A stretch of DNA of 64,000 bases from Paraniabella ginsengisoli. GTDB lineage: Bacteria; Bacteroidota; Bacteroidia; Chitinophagales; Chitinophagaceae. Below the pieces are notes generated by a model. The model worked only from the letters and a program-made list of their open reading frames with translations, was not told where the DNA came from and made no database searches. This document shows, piece by piece, positions 40,141 through 47,155 of this stretch. The position numbers and the translations under genes were made by a program. Location: positions 1,674,001 through 1,738,000 of the forward strand of contig NZ_JAKWBL010000001.1 of assembly GCF_022513635.1 (NCBI RefSeq), written 5' to 3'. Position 1 is the first letter of the stretch. Each line of letters begins with the position of its first letter.

Positions 40141-40272
40141 AGTTTTATCGATGCACAAAACGTTCTATATAAGGTTTTCCATTAACATACGAAAAGCTGT
40201 CCCCGTTGATTTTAAGTGTCAGTTTGTTCATTACACTTAAAGTTCGGGTTCGCGCTGTCGTCAAAGCATGAC

Positions 40273-40407
40273 CACTAACGATTAGGTATTTACGATGCGG
40301 CGGAAATACTTATTCGTTAGCTGAATTTTGTATAAAAACAAGTTGGGCTTAAAAGATGAGCATTCGCCGTCCGTAGCCCAGCCAAATTATCTAAACGCCT
40401 GTTGGTA
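40273..40407 (-). repeat. attC-like site a (end of cassette unit 1)
   Basis: Read on the minus strand: outer box TACCAAC at the left, an imperfect stem with a right arm CGTAAATACCTAATC and outer box GTTAGTG. The right arm is homologous to those of sites b, d and g. It ends the array nearest the YncE-like gene. Confidence 0.65.
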
Positions 40408-40463
40408 GCGGGATTTAGTAATAATAGGGGCTATTAAATATTGTTGAACCTTAAGCTTTTAGT

Positions 40464-40952
40464 TTATTTGATTTCAAATACATTATAAGTTACTCCTCCA
40501 TCACTAAAACTTCCAACCCCAACTCCAAGCAGATAATTAAGCCATTCATACTTTTTGGAACTTGTTTCAAATATGGGTGTAATCCTCCAATAACTTGTAC
40601 CATCTGGTTTCTTGTAAATGATTCCTGAATAGGAATTCGAAATCAATTGGCCGTCATCAGTTTCAAGAAGCAACCTGACATCTAATTTGCTGGTAAGAGA
40701 GTCTAAACGCAAAATCCAATCGGCTCCAAATGCCCTTACTTTTCCTTTGAGTTTGGGGCCTTCAAAACTGCCGCCTTTTATCGGATAGATCGTTCTTCTG
40801 CCTATCGGTATTTTACCAATATCAAAGGGTGTGTCTATCGATAGGGTGATTTTGTAAAGAAATTCAGATGCTAACTTTTGAGCATTTGCCGTGTTGGTCA
40901 TTAATAGTGCTATCGCTATGACGATGAGGGAAGCGTTTATTCGTTTTTTCAT
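40464..40952 (-). CDS. Cassette gene 1: exported protein of unknown function
   Basis: 162 residues with a clear signal peptide (MKKRINASLIVIAIALLMTNTANAQ). The mature part is about 137 residues and predicted mostly beta (YKITLSIDTPFDIGKIP, FEGPKLKGKVRAFGADWIL, LDVRLLLETDDGQLISN), like a small barrel or lipocalin-like fold. I do not recognise the family. Flanked on both sides by cassette-end sequences (GTTGGTA at 40401 and TACCAAC at 40993, perfectly complementary). Confidence 0.75.
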   Translation of the reverse strand: MKKRINASLIVIAIALLMTNTANAQKLASEFLYKITLSIDTPFDIGKIPIGRRTIYPIKGGSFEGPKLKGKVRAFGADWILRLDSLTSKLDVRLLLETDDGQLISNSYSGIIYKKPDGTSYWRITPIFETSSKKYEWLNYLLGVGVGSFSDGGVTYNVFEIK

Positions 40953-40992
40953 TTGGTTTGTTTATAGTTTGAGTTTTATAATTAATAGTTGC

Positions 40993-41110
40993 TACCAACG
41001 GTTAGGGCTTGGTGATGAGGCAAGGATTTTTGCGCTAAAGTTAAATAGAATTAATAATGTTGAACCTTGCACAAACGCCTAATCAAAGTCGTTCAGCCCC
41101 GCTGTTGGGA
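40993..41110 (-). repeat. attC-like site b (end of cassette unit 2)
   Basis: Read on the minus strand: TCCCAAC, arm AGCGGGGCT, inner CAAGG/CCTTG pairing, right arm TTGCCTCATCACCAAGCCC then TAACC and GTTGGTA. The outer and inner arms pair, giving a folded structure of about 118 bases. Confidence 0.7.
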
Positions 41111-41194
41111 ATACTTGTGTGGCTGGTGTTCTTGCCATTTTTCTAAATGGTAAGTTTTATGTTGTACGCAGTGTTGGCAAATAGAATCAACTTT

Positions 41195-41635
41195 CTAATC
41201 GTAAACAGAGATGCGATTTAGCCCCATCTCCTTGTATTTGCTGTTGAATTCCCGCACTTGGTCATACCGCTTTAATGGATTTATGTCCAATACAACATTG
41301 CCTATTCGATGTAAATACTCTTTCTTATAAGAACTACTTGGAGCAAAAATTTGCAAAGTATCCTGACCACGCTTCCTGTAAAATAATTCGTTGGTGTAGA
41401 ACGTCTGTTTTACATTAACTCCACCAGGATTTATCTCGTTTATTTGAAAAATAGAAATTTCTTCATGGTTTCCTGCGAGGCCCCAAGTTCTTGCTTCGAT
41501 CTTTATCTTCTGATTCATTGGGGCAAAATTTAATACGGCTTCACTTCTATTACCCTCCATAAAACGATCCGCTTTCTCAGGGGAGTTGCAGTTAACAAAC
41601 AAAGCAAAGGGCAGGAAAATTTTAATGAACATCAT
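41195..41635 (-). CDS. Cassette gene 2: small lipoprotein
   Basis: The long ORF runs to 41740, but the start with a signal peptide is ATG 41635 (MMFIKIFLPFALFVNC), a lipobox NC at C16. About 146 residues in total; the mature part has no recognised domain (RSEAVLNFAPMNQKIKIEA, GGVNVKQTFYTNELFYRK). Lies between attC-like sites b and d. Confidence 0.7.
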   Translation of the reverse strand: MMFIKIFLPFALFVNCNSPEKADRFMEGNRSEAVLNFAPMNQKIKIEARTWGLAGNHEEISIFQINEINPGGVNVKQTFYTNELFYRKRGQDTLQIFAPSSSYKKEYLHRIGNVVLDINPLKRYDQVREFNSKYKEMGLNRISVYD

Positions 41636-41659
41636 AAGGTCTATAATATATGGTATTGC

Positions 41660-41850
41660 GTGCAACGTTCGAGGTGTTGGCGTTGTGCAGTATTTCCGTC
41701 TGTGCGCTACCGATGCTGATTGAAGACATAAAAAGCTCATTATTATTTTTACAGCTTGGCATTATTCGTCTGATGAAACTAAAACTCAATAGCGAACAAA
41801 AGTTGAGCATTTGTTCGTCAAGCCGCACTATTGCAAACCGCTTGTTATCT
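41660..41850 (-). repeat. attC-like site d (end of cassette unit 3)
   Basis: Read on the minus strand: AGATAAC, arm AAGCGGTTTGCAATAGTGC, a 100-base interior, right arm GCCAACACCTCGAAC and GTTGCAC. The left arm aligns with site g (ATGGTATTTGCAATAAGGC). It is the longest site, which may reflect an insertion in the loop. Confidence 0.65.
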
Positions 41851-41897
41851 GCTGTTTTTCTTTATGTTATTTGTTTCTATTTTTCCATTTTTTATAG

Positions 41898-42383
41898 TCA
41901 AGACATAAGTTGGATTTTCAGGTATTTTTTTCCAAACCAATTGTCGGATAACATAATTTTTCTATATTTTGATTTTGAATAAAAGCTTTTTAGTTCATAT
42001 AAATTTAGATTAATCCAATTTGCTAAAATCATTCCGTCTTTTTCTGTAATATTTATTTGGTTTTTACTGAAAAAGCCTTTTAAATTTTCAATTTTGTCAT
42101 TATTTTCATCGCCATAACACCTTTGAATTTTCTCTAAGTAAATTTCATTGTCAATTACTCTCCAAATTGCTTGATATCCTCTCCAACAAGCAGTGTTTGG
42201 AGCTGTTTGTCTCGTATAATTAAATGGTCTAAATTTTAAATTTAAAAACTCAAGTGGAAAATCACTCATTTCGCATAATTCTATAGTATCTTTTTCAATA
42301 ATCAGCAAATCTGGTGTCTGAACAGTTGCTGATAATTTATTTAAGAAGATAAATAAAATTATAATTAAAATAAAATTTTTCAT
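41898..42383 (-). CDS. Cassette gene 3: exported protein of unknown function
   Basis: 161 residues, signal peptide MKNFILIIILFIFLNKLSA. The mature part contains WRGYQAIWRVIDNEIYLEKI and GFFSKNQINITEKDGMI; it has no family I recognise. Its 3' side is bounded by GTTATCT (site d) and its 5' side by the half-site GTTGGCG at 42399. Confidence 0.7.
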   Translation of the reverse strand: MKNFILIIILFIFLNKLSATVQTPDLLIIEKDTIELCEMSDFPLEFLNLKFRPFNYTRQTAPNTACWRGYQAIWRVIDNEIYLEKIQRCYGDENNDKIENLKGFFSKNQINITEKDGMILANWINLNLYELKSFYSKSKYRKIMLSDNWFGKKYLKIQLMS

Positions 42384-42398
42384 ATGACGAGATTTTGT

Positions 42399-42409
42399 GT
42401 TGGCGGTAG
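42399..42409 (-). repeat. attC-like half-site e (GTTGGCGGTAG)
   Basis: GTTGGCGGTAG closely repeats the GTTGGCAGTAG of site f but has no paired arms on the other side. Either the site is degenerate or units 3 and 4 are now one. Confidence 0.5.
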
Positions 42410-42432
42410 TTTTGTGTCTGAAAAGGATTTAT

Positions 42433-42978
42433 CTATTTCTGTTCGCTTAAATAGTCTACCAAGGAATTTAAAAGCGGATTTAGAACTTTCTTGTCTGAAT
42501 ATCCTTCCCACATTAAATTCAAACGAACTTCGTTTCTGAAAATCATATCTGACCGCATTGGGTCGTATAGACTTAATCGTGTCCGAAAGCCTTGAGCTTT
42601 TAAGTCTTCGTTTGAGTTGATTAAAATAACAAATGGTTTGTAATTTTTATAAGCGTTGTACAAACCTATCTTGTCTGAAATGCTTGGAATTTTATCAGAA
42701 AGCCCTTTAGCAATTATATCTTTTTGCAATTCTGAAAGGGTCATAACTTCTTTAAAATAATTTAATTTTTTCCCTATCTCAATCCATGAAGTATTATTAG
42801 GGACTATCAAAAGTGTTTTCAACGTGTCTGCATTAACATTCGTCTTTTTTAATATTGTAACTTCTTTATGACCTGTTGTAGGAAAACGTTCAGAGTTTGA
42901 ACTTGCTGTCTGCGCAGTGATTTTATTACAAATCAAACAAATGGCTACAGAAAAAACTACTAAAAATCGTCTCATCAT
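42433..42978 (-). CDS. Cassette gene 4: exported protein of unknown function
   Basis: 181 residues, signal peptide MMRRFLVVFSVAICLICNKITAQ. The mature part includes VTILKKTNVNADTLKTLLIVPNN in shortened form, QKDIIAKGLSDKIPSIS and YKPFVILINSNED; no family recognised. Starts 35 bases from the TGCCAAC box of site f and ends 24 bases from half-site e. Confidence 0.7.
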   Translation of the reverse strand: MMRRFLVVFSVAICLICNKITAQTASSNSERFPTTGHKEVTILKKTNVNADTLKTLLIVPNNTSWIEIGKKLNYFKEVMTLSELQKDIIAKGLSDKIPSISDKIGLYNAYKNYKPFVILINSNEDLKAQGFRTRLSLYDPMRSDMIFRNEVRLNLMWEGYSDKKVLNPLLNSLVDYLSEQK

Positions 42979-43012
42979 TTGTCTACGTTAATATATTAAA
43001 TGTTCGAAGTTA

Positions 43013-43150
43013 TGCCAACTAAAAATCTTGAATGGTTTAGAGTCTTACAACGTAAATATCAAAATATAAATCGCTTTAAAACAATATTTTAAGTTTATGG
43101 ATTTTGTCCTGCCTTACTTTGAAATGAATCTTGCAAATACCACGTTGGCA
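43013..43150 (-). repeat. attC-like site f (end of cassette unit 5)
   Basis: Read on the minus strand: TGCCAAC, arm GTGGTATTTGCAAGATTCA, A/T-rich interior, and box GTTGGCA. The left arm is nearly identical to that of site g (ATGGTATTTGCAA). The right arm is poorly conserved. Confidence 0.65.
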
Positions 43151-43157
43151 GTAGTTT

Positions 43158-43898
43158 TTATTCTTCGAGTTTAAATAATTCGTGATTGGGAACAAAAAGA
43201 AAGTCATTCCTTATTTTATAACATTTCTCTAGTCGCTTCTTTAGTTTTTCATCATAGTATTTTGTAACTTTTATGACAAGAGTTTCATTGTCCCATTCGA
43301 TAATTGTTCCCTCAATTTTTGTTCTCAATAAAAAGTCTTTGATAAAATCACACCGTTTGTCAATATATCCACTCACTTTCTTGCCCGGTGACCATTCAAG
43401 TATTTTTTCATTCATTTTGGCTTTTTGTAACGAGTCTTGGCTTTGTCGAATTTGCCGCTGATATGTCGTGTCATTTTTAAGTCTATTTAGATGTTCTGTT
43501 GATGCTTTCCAATAGTCTTGATAGCATTTGACTTGTTCATCTAAATTTCTGTCTTGTCCTTTGAGTTGTCGATAATAAGAAGTCAGAATAATTCCAGACA
43601 TATCGTCTGGGTGATATATACCGATTGAGTTAAAATATTTTGAAAGATCACCATCTTTCCAAAGTCTCCAATTATTTCTAATCCAGATTCCAAGTCCAAA
43701 GTGGGAATTACCAATGAATTGGTCTTCTGTCATTGCAAGTATTTGTTGTTTGGTAGTGTCATGGTGAATTTTATCAAGTTGTGAAATTGCCTCTTCAAGG
43801 TTTTTAGGCTTGTATTTCAAGTCGGCTTTAGGCGGTTGTTGTCCCAAAATCGTTAATGTAAAGAATAGAAAAAATACAGTTATGAAGTTCTGTCGCAT
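43158..43898 (-). CDS. Cassette gene 5: exported DUF6794-like protein
   Basis: 247 residues from ATG 43898 (MRQNFITVFFLFFTLTILGQQ signal peptide); the ORF extends upstream to 43952 through repeat sequence and this extension is not believed. The body PKNLEEAISQLDKIH..KQQILAMTEDQFI, FGLGIWIRNNWRLWK, YFNSIGIYHPDDMSGII matches the DUF6794 pattern, a family of unknown function in Bacteroidota. The C-terminus is highly basic (YDEKLKKRLEKCYKIR). Flanked by sites f and g. Confidence 0.8.
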   Translation of the reverse strand: MRQNFITVFFLFFTLTILGQQPPKADLKYKPKNLEEAISQLDKIHHDTTKQQILAMTEDQFIGNSHFGLGIWIRNNWRLWKDGDLSKYFNSIGIYHPDDMSGIILTSYYRQLKGQDRNLDEQVKCYQDYWKASTEHLNRLKNDTTYQRQIRQSQDSLQKAKMNEKILEWSPGKKVSGYIDKRCDFIKDFLLRTKIEGTIIEWDNETLVIKVTKYYDEKLKKRLEKCYKIRNDFLFVPNHELFKLEE

Positions 43899-43918
43899 GT
43901 TTTGTTCGGTAAAATTAC

Positions 43919-44050
43919 TACCAACGATCAGGTATTTGCGATGAGGCGGCAATCCGTGTTCATCTGTTCAGTTCTGCACTAAAGATAAACAGAATTCCCA
44001 AAGTTTAGCGCATGTTGTCCAGCCGCCTTATTGCAAATACCATGTTATGT
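43919..44050 (-). repeat. attC-like site g (end of cassette unit 6)
   Basis: The best-preserved site. Minus strand: ACATAAC, arm ATGGTATTTGCAATAAGGC, loop, arm GCCGCCTCATCGCAAATACC, TGATC and GTTGGTA. The two arms pair over about 20 bases with two mismatches. Site length 132 bases. Confidence 0.75.
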
Positions 44051-44077
44051 GCCGTACTATGTCGTACTTTCATATTG

Positions 44078-44350
44078 TCAAGTCGGTTGGTTCATCCACC
44101 CAATGATTACGGCTACTCCTAAAATATGAACAACTGTAACAATAATCTTTGACGATACTATTATGTTCTTCTTCACCAAAGTCCCAATGAATAAATACAG
44201 AATTGAAATAAAAAGTAACAGTAACACTAAGATATCAAGTCCAGGTCCAGCCAAATTAGTTGGTGCTACTTTATGAGAAACATACAGTAATAAAAAGCCC
44301 AACAAATAAAATACAACGTGAAACAGCGGTCTGTCAATTATACTTTTCAA
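44078..44350 (-). CDS. Cassette gene 6: small membrane protein
   Basis: 90 residues with three hydrophobic helices (LFHVVFYLLGFLLLYVS, LDILVLLLLFISILYLF, IIVTVVHILGVAVIIGW). Inner-membrane protein of unknown function, no family recognised. The unit it lies in begins at GTTATGT on one side and ends ACATAAC on the other (44044 and 44628), an exact complement. About 275 bases of non-coding DNA follow its start. Confidence 0.7.
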   Translation of the reverse strand: MKSIIDRPLFHVVFYLLGFLLLYVSHKVAPTNLAGPGLDILVLLLLFISILYLFIGTLVKKNIIVSSKIIVTVVHILGVAVIIGWMNQPT

Positions 44351-44617
44351 TATTTTATTTTTTTATCGTTATGTGTCGTGCTGCTCAAAAGTCTTTGTCA
44401 AGGTTGCAGTGATTGTCAAACTGGGTACTGTGTCCACTTGCTTATGACTTGAACTAAAGTCCACTCGCTGCAAATGCCAAGTGAAAAAACAATGAACAAA
44501 ACATAACAAAAACTGAACAAGAAACGTCAAGCTGATGTGGGTTTTGGGTCAAGTCAAACCTAAAAGATAAAGAACATTTTACTGTCGCCCCAACGTTGGT
44601 GGAACTGTTGGACAGTA

Positions 44618-44650
44618 TGGCACATAACGATCAAATATACGCAAGTTTCA
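44618..44650 (-). repeat. attC-like half-site h (array boundary)
   Basis: Minus strand: CTTGCGTATATTTGATC then GTTATGTGCC. It matches the right arm and box of site g (CGCAAATACCTGATC then GTTGGTA). The left arm is missing, as expected if this is the array's outer edge or an attI-like position. Confidence 0.5.
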
Positions 44651-44792
44651 AATAATCTATATTTAAAGATACTACAATCAGCATATTATAGCTACGAATA
44701 TTTAAAATGCGAAGGCTTATAAATACTCAAAATGCGCATGTGGTATCGTATGTACAACCCTGCGCTAATCCATACCCCCTTTACACTAAAAA

Positions 44793-44960
44793 AGACGTGG
44801 CTCACCATGTCTTCTACTGTGTCAACTACATTATTTTACGTGGTTCACCACGTCTTATGCTCCGTTTACCACGTTGTATAACCCCATTTACGGAGTATTG
44901 AACGTGGCCAACCACGTTATACCACCCCGATAACGGATTGCTGAACCTGGTCAACCACGT
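44793..44960. repeat. Cluster of ACGTGG..CCACGT palindromes
   Basis: Five imperfect copies: GACGTGGCTCACCATGTC (44794-44811), ACGTGGTTCACCACGT (44838), a half copy TTTACCACGTTG (44865), AACGTGGCCAACCACGTT (44901), ACCTGGTCAACCACGT (44945). Spacing is 25-55 bases. They immediately follow the stop of the 44962-45456 gene on its own strand. Around them CTCCGT..ACGGAG forms a further stem. Confidence 0.75.
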
Positions 44961-44961
44961 A

Positions 44962-45456
44962 TCAGGCACCCGTATCGCCAATTGGCGGTGTAGGTGTTGG
45001 GCTTCCACCACCTGTAAAAAACTGTCCCAGTTCGGCAACTTTGGTAGCGTAGCCTATGGCGCCGCTGTTGTTTTTGTACTTGGCAAATTCATAATCGGTA
45101 AGTGCCGCCTGGTAGTTGTCCCAGTCGTGCAGAATTTTAGCTGCGTTTAGCCCGGTTATAATGCTTTGCAGCCGCTGCACGGCATTTTGCAGTATGGAGG
45201 GGGTGGCGTAGTCCTGCTCAAACTCGTCCCAATCCACATCCTGGCTACTAAGGATGGGTTCCCCAATGCGGTAGTCTTTTACCTTGTTAATGATGAGTTT
45301 GTTTTGCTCGTTTACGCTACCATACTGGCGGCGCTCATCAGCAGAAAGGTTGGCTAATTTGCCGGCAACAGTAGTTTCTAAGGTGTTCAATGCATCAGTT
45401 AGCGCCGTTTGCTCAGCAGTGGTGAAATGACGGCTGTCAAAATTAGTGAATGGCAT
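44962..45456 (-). CDS. Conserved Bacteroidota protein of unknown function
   Basis: 164 residues from ATG 45456 (MPFTNFDSRHFTTAEQTAL); the frame extends upstream to 45771 only through repeat sequence. Helical and acidic (ALTDALNTLETTVAGKLANL, RRQYGSVNEQNKLIINKVKD, DWDEFEQDYATPSILQN), ending in a proline-rich tail GGGSPTPTPPIGDTGA. I have no domain name for it; proteins of this type are scattered in Chitinophagaceae-like genomes. No signal peptide. Next to a palindrome cluster, which may be its 3' UTR. Confidence 0.7.
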   Translation of the reverse strand: MPFTNFDSRHFTTAEQTALTDALNTLETTVAGKLANLSADERRQYGSVNEQNKLIINKVKDYRIGEPILSSQDVDWDEFEQDYATPSILQNAVQRLQSIITGLNAAKILHDWDNYQAALTDYEFAKYKNNSGAIGYATKVAELGQFFTGGGSPTPTPPIGDTGA

Positions 45457-45623
45457 AATTGTGTGTTTTAGGTTAAACAAATGGGTTTCGTTTTGGTTAA
45501 GGCAGGCTGGTGTATAAAACCATATTAAAAATAGGAAAATATTCAATAGGTTCGTCATCCGATAGCTATTCAATCGTGTCGGTGGCGGGGTTTTGCGCGT
45601 AATGATGGCACGTTGTCGAGTGC

Positions 45624-45725
45624 GTCCTTCCGACCGTAGCAGAGCGAAGTGGAGGAATCTCGTTTTCCGGAGTGTGGCTTGTGCTGGAGATTGCTCGGCT
45701 CCACTTCGTTTCGCTCGCAATGACG
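45624..45725. repeat. Intergenic dyad repeat, 'CGTC..CAATGACG' family, copy 2
   Basis: GTCCTTCCGACCGTAGCAGA ... TTCGCTCGCAATGACGG, same arrangement as 9394-9502 with a divergent middle. The neighbouring GGTGGCGGGGTTT(T)CGC words are duplicated on either side of it (45579 and 45725). Confidence 0.75.
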
Positions 45726-45859
45726 GTGGCGGGGTTTCGCTCGCAATGATGGTAGGGCATGAACACCTCATTTTTCTGTAGTTTTACAAATATGATAGGT
45801 TTCGAAAATCTGTTTTCCTAATAATCATTTCAATCAAATAAATCCAGTTTCAGACAATC

Positions 45860-46806
45860 ATGCTACAAACCAGAATCACCCAACTCTTCCATATCCAGTA
45901 TCCCATCATCCAGGCAGGTATGGTTTGGGCAAGCGGCTGGAAACTGGCTAGTGCTGTAAGCAATGCAGGTGGGTTGGGTGTTATTGGTGCAGGTTCTATG
46001 TCGCCGGATATTTTAAGAGAACATATCCAAAAATGCAAAGCTGCAACAGGCAAGCCCTTCGCTGTTAATCTTCCGCTTTTATATCATGATATAGAACGGC
46101 AGGTACAAATCATTATTGAAGAAAAAGTGCCCATTGTTTTTACCAGCGCCGGAAACCCCAAAGCATGGACCAAAACCTTCAAGGATGCGGGTTTGATCGT
46201 GGTACATGTGGTAAGCAGCAGCAAATTTGCCATTAAAGCCCAGGAGGCGGGTTGCGATGCAATAGTAGCAGAAGGCTTTGAAGCAGGTGGCCACAATGGC
46301 CGTGAAGAAACTACAACTTTAGTGTTGGTGCCTCTTATTGCGGATGCAGTTAGCATTCCTGTAATTGCAGCAGGCGGCATTGCAACAGGCAGGCAAATGC
46401 TTGCTGCATTTGCGTTGGGTGCTGAAGCTGTTCAAATGGGAAGCCGTTTTGTAGCATCGCTGGAAGCATCTTCTCATATTCATTTTAAAAAGCGTGTTAT
46501 TGAAGCAAAGGAAGGCGATACGCAACTTTCATTAAAGCAACTAACGCCTGTCCGCTTGTTGAAAAATGATTTTTATAACAAAGCAAGCGAAGCCGAAGCG
46601 AAAGGCGCATCTATAGACGAGCTTCGTACCCTGCTTGGACGAGGCCGCGCCCGAAAAGGGATGTTTGACGGCGACCTGGAAGAAGGGGAGTTGGAGATTG
46701 GCCAGTCAAGCGCGCACTTATTAACGATATGCCTGCTGCGGCTGAAATTATTACCAATATCTGGAATGAGTTTAATGAGGCAAAGCACACAGTTGCAAAA
46801 CTTTAA
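45860..46806 (+). CDS. Nitronate monooxygenase (frameshifted C-terminus)
   Basis: About 315 residues. FMN-binding TIM barrel: start RITQLFHIQYPIIQAGMVW, GGLGVIGAGSMSP, EAGGHNGREETTT with the catalytic histidine, and the phosphate loop PVIAAGGIATGRQM. It oxidises alkyl nitronates (propionate-3-nitronate type) in detoxification; related enzymes reduce enoyl-ACP, and specificity is uncertain. One G is missing near 46711 (CCAGTCAAG for CCAGGTCAAG); repair gives ALINDMPAAAEIITNIWNEF and a stop at 46804-46806, the usual C-terminus. Monocistronic. Confidence 0.85.
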
Positions 46807-46972
46807 GTATCTTTCTTGCAGCTATTGCACACAGCGAAACAACGAATAAGAAGTATACAACGTTGTTTTCTTTGTATCGTAGCGGCCTTTGAGTATAACA
46901 TACAATGCCATTAGCTTAAGGAGTGGCTATGTTTAAAACTTGTTTTCTATGCAGGCTTTTATCGCGGTTCAT

Positions 46973-47017
46973 CTATGTTACTATGTGGTTAAAAAATGAA
47001 AACACATAGTAACATAG
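46973..47017. repeat. Perfect 15-bp stem hairpin, CTATGTTACTATGTG family
   Basis: CTATGTTACTATGTG is exactly mirrored by CACATAGTAACATAG, with a 15-base loop. A related pair flanks 62657-62788. It lies 140 bases before the next gene. Confidence 0.8.
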
Positions 47018-47155
47018 CTCAGCTGTTGTATTAGGAAACAATAGTTTCAGATAGCAAAGCTTCGCTTTGTGACTTAAGTTAATGACATTGGTAAACATAT
47101 AAAAATACCAAGATTGTTTTCTTTGTATCCATAGCGGTCTTTGTGTGAAACCATA

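Noticed and set aside
40141..44700. The small-gene region as ordinary intergenic repeats with scattered ORFs
   Set aside because: The repeats have a shared arm structure, a fixed position after each gene and complementary unit ends, which ordinary repeats would not show; however I cannot exclude it without comparative data.
44962..45771. Long version of the unknown gene starting at 45771
   Set aside because: The extra 105 residues are translated from a dyad repeat and low-complexity sequence; the family-like start is ATG 45456.
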